DNA of 64,000 bases from Kitasatospora sp. GP82. GTDB lineage: Bacteria; Actinomycetota; Actinomycetes; Streptomycetales; Streptomycetaceae. Below the pieces are notes generated by a model. It had not been told where the DNA came from. It searched no databases and was given only the letters and a program-made list of their open reading frames with translations. The stretch covers positions 16,620-80,619 of the forward strand of contig NZ_JARZAJ010000031.1 in assembly GCF_029892105.1 (NCBI RefSeq), in the 5' to 3' direction. Position numbers and translations under genes: made by a program. Shown piece after piece: positions 20,167 through 28,732 of the stretch (its first letter is position 1; every line of letters begins with the position of its first letter).

Positions 20167-21953
20167 GGCTTCGGCTTCGGGGCGAAGCGCGCGACGGGGT
20201 TCTTCAGGGTGCCGACCAGCTGGAGGGCGCCGGACGGGTCCGCCAGGTCGACCATCTGCTGGTTGTTGCGCAGTTGCAGCCGGTTGAGGCAGGAGAGCGC
20301 GAACTCCTCGGCGAACGGGTCGTACCGGTCGAACTTCTCGGCCAGGTGCGGCACCGAGGCGCGGTAGTCGGACACGCACTCGGCGACCGTCCGCCAGAAG
20401 GCATCCTCGTCGAGGACGCCCTCGCTCACCAGGATGGCGTTGAAATACCGGAAGAAGCAGTCGAAGACATCGGTGAAGATCGACAGGAGCTTCATGTGCT
20501 CGGGGACCTCCGCCCTGATGCGCCGGACCTCGGGCGGCAGCACCGCGTGCGGGTCCATCACGACGATCTCCTCGGCGATGTCCTTGAAGATCACCCGCTC
20601 GACCGTGCCGCCGTCGAGGACCATGACGACGTTCTCGCCGTGCGGCATGAAGGCCAGGTCGTAGGCGTAGAAGCTGTGCAGCAGCGGCGTCAGATAGGCG
20701 TCCAGGTAGCGCCGCAGCCACACCTCGGGGGCCAGGCCCGACTGTTCGATCAACGCGGCCGCCAGCGAACGGCCCTCGTGGTCGGTGTGCAGCAGCGAGG
20801 CCATGGTGGCCAGGCGCCGTCCCGGCTCCAGGGTGGAAACGGGGCTCTCGCGCCAGAGCGCGGCGAGCATCTTGCGGTACGGGGAGTACCGGCCGGTGGC
20901 GGCCTCGTACTGGCGGTGGTGGTAGCCGATGGCGGCCCGCTCGCGGATGATCGACAGACGGCTGGCCCTCAGGACCTCGTCGCCCGCGACGAGGCGGGCG
21001 AGCCAGTCGTTGATCGCCGGGGTGGCCTCCATGTAGGCGGCCGAAAGTCCGCGCATGAAGCCCATGTTGAGCACCGACAGGGCCGTCTTCACATAGTGCT
21101 TGGACGGCGCGCTGGTGTTGAAGAAGGTACGGATCGACTGCTGCGCCAGGTACTCGTCGTCGCCGGGGCCGAGGCAGACCAGCCGCTGCTGGGCGACCTC
21201 GGCGGCGAAGGTCACCGACAGCTTGTTCCACCACTGCCAGGGGTGGACGGGGATGAGGTGGTAGTCGGCGAGGTCGAGGCCGAGCCCGGACAAGGTGTCC
21301 GCGAAGCGGCCCAGGACCTGCTCGCCCAGCTCCTGCTGGATCAGGCCGTCGTAGTCGAGGTCGGAGCAGGAGGTGAAGGTGGAGTGCTCGCGCAGGGCGG
21401 CCAGCCAGATCAGCCGGACGGGGCTCGCGGCCTCCGGCGCGTACCGGTGGTACTCGTGCACGCCGAAGCCGATCCGGCCGTTGTTGGCGACGAAGCCCGG
21501 GTGGCCCTCGGTCATCCCGGTCTCGATCGCCTGGAAGTCGGCCCTGGCGAGCTCGGCGGCCGGGAGCTGCGGCTTGGCGAGCTTGTAGGCGCTGCCGGCC
21601 AGGGTGGAGCTGATCTCCTCCAGGTAGACCGGGAGGATCTGCTCGCTCAGCCCCAGTGCCTCGCGCAGCTCGATGCAGAAGTCGATGGCGTCCAGCGGGA
21701 GTTCGTCCTCGCCGCGGTGGCGGGTGATGCTGTCGGCGTCGATCTGCCAGTGGTCCAGGGAGAGCAGGCGGGCGGCGAAGCGGTACTCCACCGCGCCGTC
21801 GTCGCTGCGCACGGCGTAGCGGCCGTCATTGAGCGGCTCGGGGGTGAGCAGCCGCTCGTGGGAGAACTCGGCGAGCGCCTTGCGGACCAGCAGCCGGTTG
21901 GCGCGGGCCCAGTGCTCCGGCGTCAGATGGGCGACGGCTTCGAGCGGGGTCAT
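20163..21953 (-). CDS. desD: desferrioxamine synthetase (NRPS-independent siderophore synthetase, IucA/IucC family)
   Basis: This ATP-dependent ligase condenses and cyclises N-hydroxy-N-succinyl-cadaverine units into desferrioxamines. At 596 aa it has the family length. Visible motifs are GHP at 150-152 with the NNGRIGF stretch that binds ATP, TSCSDLD near 194-200, and HPWQ at 237-240. ATG 21953 overlaps the desC stop (ATGA). The upstream neighbours desA, desB and desC supply its substrates, which makes the assignment secure. Confidence 0.95.
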   Translation of the reverse strand: MTPLEAVAHLTPEHWARANRLLVRKALAEFSHERLLTPEPLNDGRYAVRSDDGAVEYRFAARLLSLDHWQIDADSITRHRGEDELPLDAIDFCIELREALGLSEQILPVYLEEISSTLAGSAYKLAKPQLPAAELARADFQAIETGMTEGHPGFVANNGRIGFGVHEYHRYAPEAASPVRLIWLAALREHSTFTSCSDLDYDGLIQQELGEQVLGRFADTLSGLGLDLADYHLIPVHPWQWWNKLSVTFAAEVAQQRLVCLGPGDDEYLAQQSIRTFFNTSAPSKHYVKTALSVLNMGFMRGLSAAYMEATPAINDWLARLVAGDEVLRASRLSIIRERAAIGYHHRQYEAATGRYSPYRKMLAALWRESPVSTLEPGRRLATMASLLHTDHEGRSLAAALIEQSGLAPEVWLRRYLDAYLTPLLHSFYAYDLAFMPHGENVVMVLDGGTVERVIFKDIAEEIVVMDPHAVLPPEVRRIRAEVPEHMKLLSIFTDVFDCFFRYFNAILVSEGVLDEDAFWRTVAECVSDYRASVPHLAEKFDRYDPFAEEFALSCLNRLQLRNNQQMVDLADPSGALQLVGTLKNPVARFAPKPKP

Positions 21954-22549
21954 ACGGTCACTCCTCGGACGGCGGCAGCACCGGTGGTATTCACGAACTG
22001 CTCGCGGGTGCAGACGCTCAGCAGCGCTTCCTTCTCGGGCTTGGCGATCGGGCCGAGCACCTCGAAGCCGACGGCCGCGTTCAGCGCGTGGACGGCCGTG
22101 TTGCGCACATCGGGCTCGACCACGACCCGCCGGACCGCCGGGGCCTCGAAGAGGAAGGCCATCACGGTGGTGATCACGGCCCGGGTGAAACCGTGGCGCG
22201 GGGTGTCGGCCGGCGCGCACAGGAAGTGCATGCCGACGTCGCCCTCCTCGGGGTCGTACAGGCCCACGAGCTCGACCCTCGCAGGGTCGTAACGCTCCAA
22301 CAGGAAGGCGGGGTTGCCGTCGACCGAGCCGATGAAGGCGTCGTGGTGGGGGTGATCGACGATCTTGCGGTACTCGTCGGCGACCTGCGCCACATCGAGG
22401 CCCTGCATCATCCAGTACGTCGCCTTGGGGTGGGTCACCCAGCCGTGCAGCAGTCCGGCGTCGGTGGCCGGGTCGAGCGGACGGAGGGCGAACTCGCCGA
22501 GCTGCTCGTCGGTACGGGTGAAGACGCTCTCACTCATACGAGCACTCAT
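21950..22549 (-). CDS. desC: acyl-CoA N-acyltransferase for hydroxycadaverine
   Basis: This GNAT protein (199 aa) is of the siderophore acetyltransferase type. It transfers succinyl or acetyl from CoA to N-hydroxycadaverine. Family marks include HGWVTHPKATYWMMQG near the start, the LVGLYDPEEGDVGMHFL strand and VVVEPDVRNTAVHALN for the CoA-binding end. ATG 22549 overlaps desB by 4 bases; ATG 22537 (MSESV) is an in-frame alternative. A paralogue with the same motifs, desH, lies at 32860-33477. Confidence 0.93.
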   Translation of the reverse strand: MSARMSESVFTRTDEQLGEFALRPLDPATDAGLLHGWVTHPKATYWMMQGLDVAQVADEYRKIVDHPHHDAFIGSVDGNPAFLLERYDPARVELVGLYDPEEGDVGMHFLCAPADTPRHGFTRAVITTVMAFLFEAPAVRRVVVEPDVRNTAVHALNAAVGFEVLGPIAKPEKEALLSVCTREQFVNTTGAAAVRGVTV

Positions 22550-23844
22550 GCGACCATGCCTTCCGGCGCGCCGAACTCCTGGAAGGCGATGGACTTCTCG
22601 ACCGGGTAGACCTCGCGGCCGGTCAGCTCGCGGATGATCCAGGAGTTGCGGTAGGGGCCCATGCCCAGGTCGGGCGAGGTGATGCTGTGGGTGTGGGTGC
22701 CCGCGTTCTGGAGGAAGATCCCGCGCCCTGTGGTGTCGATGCTGTAGTTGCGGGCGACGTCGAAGCGCCCGTGCCGGTCCCAGCGGATGCGGTCGCGGAC
22801 CGGCTCCAGGAAGGCAGGGGTCCGGTAGCGGTAGCCGGTGGCCAGCACCAGGCCCTGGGTGCTGAGCGAGAAGTCCCGCTGCTGCTCCGTGTGGTGCAGC
22901 CCGAGCGTGTACGTGCCACTGGTCTCGTCGTACGAGGCCTCGGTGAGCGCGGTGTTGGTCATCAGACGGGTGGGGACGGGGCCCTTGATGCTCTTCTGGT
23001 AGAGCAGGTCGAAGATGCCGTTGATCAGCTCCGCGTCGATGCCCTTGAACAGGCCCTTCTGCTCGGCCTCCAGCCGGTAGCGGGTGTCCTCGGGCAGGGC
23101 GTGGAAGTAGTCCACGTACTCGGGGGAGGTCATCTCCAGGGTGAGCTTGGTGTACTCCAGCGGGAAGAACCGCGGGGACCTGGTCACCCAGTTGAGCCGG
23201 TAGCCGTGGACGTCGGTCTCGGCCAGCAGGTCGTAGTAGATCTCGGCCGCGCTCTGGCCGCTGCCGACGACGGTGATGCTCTCCTTGGCCTGGAGGGCCG
23301 CCTTGCCCGCCAGATAACCGGAGTTGTGCAGGAAGTCACCGTCCAGGCCGTCACAGGTCTCGGGGAGGTACGGCGGGGTGCCGGTGCCGAGGACCAGGTG
23401 CCGGGCGTGGTGCTCGGTGCTCTCGCCGGTCGCAACCTCGACGGCGCGGACGGTGTAGCGGCCCCGGCTCTCGTCGTACTCCACCGAGGTCACCTCGTGG
23501 CCGAAGCGGACACTGCGCAGCCTGGCGGCGGCCCAGCGGCAGTACTCGTTGTACTCGCTGCGCACCGGGTAGAACATCTCGCGGATGTAGAACGGGTACA
23601 GCCGCCCGGACTCCTTCAGGTAGTTGAGGAAGGAGTAGGGCGAGGTCGGGTCGGCCAGCGTGACCAGGTCGGCCATGAACGGCGTCTGGAGCGTGGCGGA
23701 TTCGAGCAGCATCCCGGGGTGCCAGTCGAAGTCCGGCTTGCTCTCCAGGAACAGGCCGTCGAGGTCCTCGATCGGATCGGTCAGACAGGCGAGGCCCAGG
23801 TTGTAGGGGCCCAGACCGATCGCGATGAAGTCATGGGTGGACAT
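22546..23844 (-). CDS. desB: cadaverine N-monooxygenase
   Basis: This flavin- and NADPH-dependent enzyme N-hydroxylates cadaverine. The 432-aa protein belongs to the lysine/ornithine monooxygenase family: FAD loop GLGPYNLGLA at 10-19, NADPH loop VGSGQSAAE at 193-201 and the late ATGYRYRTPAF motif. It follows desA by 42 bases and overlaps desC by 4 bases. Confidence 0.95.
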   Translation of the reverse strand: MSTHDFIAIGLGPYNLGLACLTDPIEDLDGLFLESKPDFDWHPGMLLESATLQTPFMADLVTLADPTSPYSFLNYLKESGRLYPFYIREMFYPVRSEYNEYCRWAAARLRSVRFGHEVTSVEYDESRGRYTVRAVEVATGESTEHHARHLVLGTGTPPYLPETCDGLDGDFLHNSGYLAGKAALQAKESITVVGSGQSAAEIYYDLLAETDVHGYRLNWVTRSPRFFPLEYTKLTLEMTSPEYVDYFHALPEDTRYRLEAEQKGLFKGIDAELINGIFDLLYQKSIKGPVPTRLMTNTALTEASYDETSGTYTLGLHHTEQQRDFSLSTQGLVLATGYRYRTPAFLEPVRDRIRWDRHGRFDVARNYSIDTTGRGIFLQNAGTHTHSITSPDLGMGPYRNSWIIRELTGREVYPVEKSIAFQEFGAPEGMVA

Positions 23845-23886
23845 GCGTTCTTCTCCGGTGCAGGGGGTGGCGAGGGGTGTGGGCGT

Positions 23887-25446
23887 TCAGCCGGCGCGGC
23901 GGCAGAGCTCGGAGGCGGTCTTCTCCCTGAGGTACCGGTCGGCGTGCCCGGCGAGGAGGTCGAGGACGTGCGCGATGTCGTCCAGCGAGGTCTCCGGGTT
24001 GAGCAGGGTGAACTTCAGGTAGTGCCGGCCGTCGACCTTCGTCCCTGCCACGACGGCCGCACCGGAGGCGGCCAGTGCCTCGCGGGCGTACAGGTTGGCG
24101 TCGTCGGCCAGCTTGCGGCCCTCTCCCGCCGGGGGGAGGTAGCGGAAGACGACGGTGCTCAGCTGGGACTTGGTGACGACTTCGAAGCGCGGGTCCTGAT
24201 CGAGCAGTTCCCAGGCCGCGGCGGCACGGTCGACCACCTCGTCGAAGAGCTCGCCGATCGCGTCCGCGCCCATGATGCGCAGCGTCAGCCAGAGTTTGAG
24301 CGCGTCGAAGCGGCGGGTGGTCTGGATGCTCTTGTCGACCTGGTTGGGGATGCGCCGCTCGGCCATCCGGACCGGGTTGAGGTAGTCGGCGTAGTAGGTC
24401 GCGTGGCGCAGGACGGCGGCGTCGCGGACCAGTACGGCGCTGGAGGAGACCGGCTGGAAGAAGGACTTGTGGTAGTCCACGGTGACCGAGTCCGCCCGCT
24501 CGATGCCGTCCAGCAGATGGCGACCGGTGAGGGAGGCCAGCAGCCCGCAGCCGTACGCGGCGTCCACGTGCAGCCAGGTGCCGAACAGGGCGGCGAGGTC
24601 GGCGATCTGGGGCAGCGGGTCGATGGTGCCGAAGTCGGTGGTCCCGGCCGTGGCGACCACCGCCATCACCAACAGGCCCTCCTCCTGGCAGCGTTCGAGC
24701 TCGCGGGCCAGCGCGTCCGTCCGCATCCGGCGGCCCCGGTCGGTCTCCACGGTGATGACGGCGTCCATGCCGAGGCCTAGCATCTTGGCCGACTTCTGGA
24801 CGCTGAAGTGGCCGGCCTCGGAGGCGAGGATGCGCAGCCGGGGCAGGATGTCCGCTCTGGTGAGCGGAGCCGGGGAGTCGGCCGCGGCGAGGGCGCAGGT
24901 CTCCTCGCGGGCGAGCAGCAGGGCCTGGAAGTTGGACTGGCTGCCACCACTGGTGAACACGCCGTCGGCGCCGGGGCCGAGGCCGATCCGCTCGGCGGTC
25001 CAGTCGATCAGGCGGCGCTCGATGAGGGTGCCGCCCGCGCTCTGGTCCCAGGTGTCCAGTGAGGAGTTGATCGCGGTGAGGACCGCCTCGCCGAGCAGGG
25101 CCGGGATCACCACCGGGCAGTTGAGGTGTGCCAGGTAGCGGGGGTGGTGGAAGTAGACGGCGTCGCGGAGGTAGATCTCCTCCAGCTCGTCCAGGGCGGC
25201 GGCGGGGTCGCCCAGCGGCCGCTCCAGGTCGATACCGGATATCTCGGGGGCCAGCAGGTCGGGGGATATCCCGCTGAACGGCCGCTCGGTGCGGGCGATC
25301 CGGGCGGCGACCCGGTCGACTCCCTCGCTCAGGGAGCGCCGGTAGGTGTCCACCGTGAGGTCGTTGAACAGGTGCGCTCGTGCGCCTGACGCCTCGGCCG
25401 TGGTGCCTGTCGACGGGAGCTCGGCGGTGTGCCCCTGGAAACTCAT
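23887..25446 (-). CDS. desA: lysine decarboxylase, PLP-dependent (DesA)
   Basis: This group II PLP decarboxylase (519 aa) makes cadaverine from lysine as the first step of desferrioxamine synthesis. The PLP Lys is K327 in DYHKSFFQP, and D295 in HVDAAYG pairs with the cofactor pyridine nitrogen. It is the first gene after the iron box at 25487-25505, with GAGGAC about 10 bases before the ATG. Sequence alone would also allow a diaminobutyrate or aromatic amino acid decarboxylase; the des context decides it. Confidence 0.94.
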   Translation of the reverse strand: MSFQGHTAELPSTGTTAEASGARAHLFNDLTVDTYRRSLSEGVDRVAARIARTERPFSGISPDLLAPEISGIDLERPLGDPAAALDELEEIYLRDAVYFHHPRYLAHLNCPVVIPALLGEAVLTAINSSLDTWDQSAGGTLIERRLIDWTAERIGLGPGADGVFTSGGSQSNFQALLLAREETCALAAADSPAPLTRADILPRLRILASEAGHFSVQKSAKMLGLGMDAVITVETDRGRRMRTDALARELERCQEEGLLVMAVVATAGTTDFGTIDPLPQIADLAALFGTWLHVDAAYGCGLLASLTGRHLLDGIERADSVTVDYHKSFFQPVSSSAVLVRDAAVLRHATYYADYLNPVRMAERRIPNQVDKSIQTTRRFDALKLWLTLRIMGADAIGELFDEVVDRAAAAWELLDQDPRFEVVTKSQLSTVVFRYLPPAGEGRKLADDANLYAREALAASGAAVVAGTKVDGRHYLKFTLLNPETSLDDIAHVLDLLAGHADRYLREKTASELCRRAG

Positions 25447-25486
25447 GCTCAGTCAGTCCTCAACAGTCGCGGACGAAGTGTCTAAC

Positions 25487-25505
25487 TAAGGTTAGCCTAA
25501 CCTAA
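25487..25505 (-). promoter_or_regulatory. iron box (DmdR1/IdeR operator) for desABCD
   Basis: Read on the minus strand the 19-mer is TTAGGTTAGGCTAACCTTA, nearly the known actinobacterial iron-box consensus TTAGGTTAGGCTCACCTAA. It lies 41 bases before the desA start, so iron-loaded DmdR/IdeR should block the operon. Confidence 0.88.
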
Positions 25506-25521
25506 GCTCGCGGGGAAAAGT

Positions 25522-25552
25522 GACGGCCCGCCCTGCGGAAGGGCGGGCCGTC
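25522..25552 (-). terminator. desF terminator hairpin
   Basis: A perfect 13-bp stem (25522-25534 with 25540-25552) with a 5-base loop begins 8 bases after the desF stop. It separates the desEF transcript from the desABCD promoter. Confidence 0.8.
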
Positions 25553-25560
25553 GGGTCGGC

Positions 25561-26451
25561 TCAGCTGTCTTCGGAGGCGCGGCCGGACAGCGCCTCGGCG
25601 CGAAGGTCCTCCTCGGAGGCGCCCAGGCGCCAGTAGCCCGAGAACTCCACGGACTTGCGGTCGAACCCGCGCTCGCGGACCAGATGGCGGCGCAGCGCCT
25701 TCACCGCTCCCGACTCGCCCGCGATCCAGGCGTACGGTGTGCCCCCGGGCAGCTCGGCCGCGCGGACGGCCTCCAGCAGCGGGCCGCTGACGGGGCGTCT
25801 GGCGCTGTCCCGCACCAGCCAGGTGATCTCGGCTTCGGCTGCGCTCGGCAGGTCCTGGATGTCCTCCGCGTGCGGGACTTCGATCCAGACCCTGGCCCGC
25901 ACCCCGGCCGGCAGCCAGTCCATGATCCCGCCGATGGCGGGCAGCGCGGTCTCGTCCCCGGCGATCAGCAGCCAGTCCGCGTCGGGCGGCGGACGGAAGC
26001 CGACGCTCCTGTTGCCCTCGACGGCCGGGCCGAGCAGGACCACCCGGTCGCCTGGCCCGGCGGCGGCGGCCCAGCGGGCGGCCGGGCCTGCCGCCGCGGA
26101 CGCGGCCGGTGCCTGGGTGCCGTGCAGGGCGAAGTCCACGTCCACCTCCGCCCGTTCGCGGTCCTGCGCGCGGACGGTGTACGAGCGCATGACGGCCCGT
26201 ACCTCGGGGGGCAGGGCCCGCCACTCGTGGAACCAGCCCTCACCGGCCTCGGTGGGCAGGACCGGCGCACTCTGGCCGGGGTGCGGCAGGAACAGTGAGA
26301 AGCTCTGGTCCCGGCCGCCGCCGGCGAAGTCCTTCAACTGCTCGCCGCCGAAGGTGACTCGGACCATGCTCGGACCGAGGCGCAGCGTCCGGACGACGTG
26401 CGCCTCGAAGAAGCGGAACTGGACGGCCATGGCGGCGGGTTCGGTCGTCAC
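25561..26451 (-). CDS. desF: siderophore-interacting protein, ferric-siderophore reductase
   Basis: This cytoplasmic flavin reductase of the SIP/ViuB family releases iron from imported ferrioxamine by reduction. The FAD-binding domain shows the MRSYTVR motif at 88-94, and the C-terminal SIP domain carries LLIAGDETALPAIGG and YAWIAGESGAVK. GTG 26451 overlaps the desE stop (GTGA), giving 296 aa; ATG 26430 is possible. It matches the known desEF arrangement. Confidence 0.92.
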   Translation of the reverse strand: MTTEPAAMAVQFRFFEAHVVRTLRLGPSMVRVTFGGEQLKDFAGGGRDQSFSLFLPHPGQSAPVLPTEAGEGWFHEWRALPPEVRAVMRSYTVRAQDRERAEVDVDFALHGTQAPAASAAAGPAARWAAAAGPGDRVVLLGPAVEGNRSVGFRPPPDADWLLIAGDETALPAIGGIMDWLPAGVRARVWIEVPHAEDIQDLPSAAEAEITWLVRDSARRPVSGPLLEAVRAAELPGGTPYAWIAGESGAVKALRRHLVRERGFDRKSVEFSGYWRLGASEEDLRAEALSGRASEDS

Positions 26452-27488
26452 AGGACCTTCTTGGCGCTCTGGACGGCCTTGGCGAGGTTCTCCAGCAGCG
26501 GTGCCGCGCCCGCGTAGGAGAACCGGGGGACGGAGTTCCACGGGGTGATCTGGTTCGCCCTGACGGCGGGCAGCTGGGTCCAGGCGGGCTTGGCGGCGAG
26601 GTCCCCGGGTTGCAGGGCGGCGCCGCGGTTGTCGAGCAGGATCAGGTCGGCGCCGTACTTCCCGGCGTTCTCCCAGCTGAGGCTCTCGAAGTAGTCGCCG
26701 GCCTCCAGCTTGGTCGGGACGACGAAGTCGACGCCCAGCTCGGCGAAGTACATCAGGTCGGTGCTGACCTTCGGGTTCGACACGTAGAACAGGTCGGCGC
26801 TGCCGGAGGCGGCCATGACCTTGATCCCGCCGCTCGCCCTGGCCGCCCGGCGCACGCTCTCGGCGGCGGCCTCGAACCTGGCCTTGGCGTCGGTGACCTT
26901 CTTGGCCTTCGGATCGGCGCCGAGGGACTCGGCCAGCTTGGCGTAGTGCTCGATCGGCTGGGTGATCGGAACCCGGGCGGTGGTGATGGCCACGCTCGGG
27001 GCGAGCCGGAGGATCTTGTCCCTGCTCTCGTCCGGCACGTACCAGAGCGCGTCGGGGGTGTACATGTGGGTCACCAGCAGCTGGGGGTTGAGCGCCGCGT
27101 ACTTCTCGACGCTGAACTCGCCCCAGACATTGCCGAGGATCGTCACCTTGTCGACATCGAGGTCGCCGGCCTGCGGATCGGGCCTGCCGTCCCCCAGTCT
27201 GGTCTCGCCGAAGACGCCGACGATCTGCCGGTCGACGCCGAAGTCGACCAGGGCCGCCGCGGTGCCGGTGAAGGCGACGATCCGCGACGGAGCGGTCTTG
27301 GCGGTGACCTCCTTCTTCCGGTCGTCGGTGAACGACCAGGGGCCGCCGCTGCCGCCGCCCTCCGTGGCGGAGGCGGACTTCGAACCGCTGCTTCCTCCAC
27401 AGGCGGCGAGCACGGCACCGAGAGCGGTGACACCGCCTGCGGCGAGCAGCCCGCGACGGGAGAGGTTGGCGGTTCTGAAGTGCGGCAT
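26448..27488 (-). CDS. desE: ferrioxamine-binding lipoprotein
   Basis: This is the substrate-binding component of an iron-siderophore ABC importer (346 aa). The signal peptide contains a twin-arginine-like SRRGLL (10-15) and a lipobox ending at Cys30 (VLAAC), so it is a membrane-anchored, surface-exposed lipoprotein. The rest fits the FepB/FhuD-type periplasmic-binding fold (SRIVAFTGTAAALVDFGV onward). Two iron boxes lie 83-126 bases upstream, and the matching permease genes are divergent. Confidence 0.93.
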   Translation of the reverse strand: MPHFRTANLSRRGLLAAGGVTALGAVLAACGGSSGSKSASATEGGGSGGPWSFTDDRKKEVTAKTAPSRIVAFTGTAAALVDFGVDRQIVGVFGETRLGDGRPDPQAGDLDVDKVTILGNVWGEFSVEKYAALNPQLLVTHMYTPDALWYVPDESRDKILRLAPSVAITTARVPITQPIEHYAKLAESLGADPKAKKVTDAKARFEAAAESVRRAARASGGIKVMAASGSADLFYVSNPKVSTDLMYFAELGVDFVVPTKLEAGDYFESLSWENAGKYGADLILLDNRGAALQPGDLAAKPAWTQLPAVRANQITPWNSVPRFSYAGAAPLLENLAKAVQSAKKVL

Positions 27489-27570
27489 AGCGGTGTCTTT
27501 CTCGCAGTGGAGGGGAGGTGCGGTCGGGGGAGGCGCAGTTGAGGGGAGGTCAGCGGGCCCGCGGTGACCT

Positions 27571-27589
27571 GTAGGTTAACCTTACCTAA
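27571..27589. promoter_or_regulatory. iron box, desE side
   Basis: GTAGGTTAACCTTACCTAA is a near-match to the 19-bp actinobacterial iron box. It lies between divergent desE and the permease genes and can serve both. Confidence 0.8.
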
Positions 27590-27595
27590 GTAACG

Positions 27596-27614
27596 GTAGG
27601 TTAACCTAACCTAA
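27596..27614. promoter_or_regulatory. iron box, permease side
   Basis: GTAGGTTAACCTAACCTAA is a second iron box, 25 bases (centre to centre) from the first. It is 54 bases before the permease start. Two tandem sites suggest tight, shared iron control. Confidence 0.82.
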
Positions 27615-27667
27615 GTTCTTGTCCAGTGGGTCCTCGCAGCCAATCCCACCCGAACCGGAGCCCGCCC

Positions 27668-28732
27668 GTGTCTGTCACCAAGTCACCACCGGCCCAAGGG
27701 GCTTCGACGCTCCCGCAGCCAGCCCGCGGGCGGCCGCCCGGCGCCCGCAACGCCTGGCGGGCCGCCGGTCTGGCGGGCTCCGTGCTGGTGCTGCTCGCCG
27801 TCCTGGCGCTCAGCATCGGGGTCGGAGCCAGGCAGCTCTCACTCGGCGAGGTCTGGCACGGGCTCCTCGACGGCGACTCCCCGGCCTACACCGTGGTGCA
27901 CCGGATGCGGCTGCCCCGGACCCTGCTCGGGCTGCTCGTCGGGGCGGCGCTCGGCCTGGCCGGCGGCGTGATGCAGGCGCTCACCCGCAACCCGCTCGCG
28001 GACCCCGGACTGCTGGGGATCAATGCGGGCGCCTCGGCAGCGGTGGCAACGGCGGCCTCCCTGCTCGGAGTTGCCACCTTCGACGGCTATGTGTGGTTCG
28101 CGCTGGCCGGGGCGGCGGGCGTCTCGGTGCTGGTCTACGCGGTCGGCGGCGGACGCGGTGCCACCCCGGCCCGGCTGGCCCTCGCCGGAGCCGCGCTCAA
28201 CGCCACGCTCTACTCCTACGTGAGCGCGGTCATGCTGCTGGACACCTCCTCGCTCGACAGGATGCGCTTCTGGACGGTCGGTTCACTGGCCAGTGCGCAG
28301 CCCTCGACGGTGGTCAAGGTGCTGCCGTTCGTCGCGGTCGGCCTGCTGATCGCCCTCGCGCTGGCCCGGCCGCTCAACGCCCTGGCTCTCGGCGACGACT
28401 CGGCCCGGGCCCTGGGCGCCCGCCCCGCCCTGATCCGCGCGGCCGCCATCGTGGCGGTGACCCTGCTGTGCGGGGCGGCCACCGCGGCCTGCGGGCCGAT
28501 CGTCTTCGTCGGGTTGATGGTGCCTCACCTGGTGCGCGCCCTCACCGGTCCCGACCTGCGCTGGATGCTCCCCTACTGCGCGGTCCTCGCTCCCGTCCTG
28601 CTGCTCGGCGCGGACGTGCTCGGCCGGGTGCTGGCCCGGCCCGGCGAACTGCTGGTCGGGGTCGTGACGGCGGTGCTGGGCGGACCGTTCTTCCTGTACT
28701 TCGCACGACGGGGCAGGGTGGCGCGAGTATGA
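27668..28732 (+). CDS. iron-siderophore ABC transporter permease (FecCD family), first
   Basis: This is an inner-membrane permease of the BtuC/FecCD family (354 aa), with about 9-10 transmembrane helices. Family segments include MRLPRTLLGLLVGAALGLAG, the PLADPGLLGINAGAS motif and GPIVFVGLMVPHLVR, which contacts the ATPase. GTG 27668 is chosen because GGAG lies 7 bases upstream. It ends overlapping the second permease by 4 bases. With the second permease it forms the channel that most likely takes ferrioxamine from DesE. Confidence 0.92.
   Translation: MSVTKSPPAQGASTLPQPARGRPPGARNAWRAAGLAGSVLVLLAVLALSIGVGARQLSLGEVWHGLLDGDSPAYTVVHRMRLPRTLLGLLVGAALGLAGGVMQALTRNPLADPGLLGINAGASAAVATAASLLGVATFDGYVWFALAGAAGVSVLVYAVGGGRGATPARLALAGAALNATLYSYVSAVMLLDTSSLDRMRFWTVGSLASAQPSTVVKVLPFVAVGLLIALALARPLNALALGDDSARALGARPALIRAAAIVAVTLLCGAATAACGPIVFVGLMVPHLVRALTGPDLRWMLPYCAVLAPVLLLGADVLGRVLARPGELLVGVVTAVLGGPFFLYFARRGRVARV

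Noticed and set aside
18652..21234. Apparent fusion of the exporter to upstream protein sequence
   Set aside because: The extra N-terminal part is an out-of-frame reading of desD; GTG 20166 with the GTGA overlap is the natural start.
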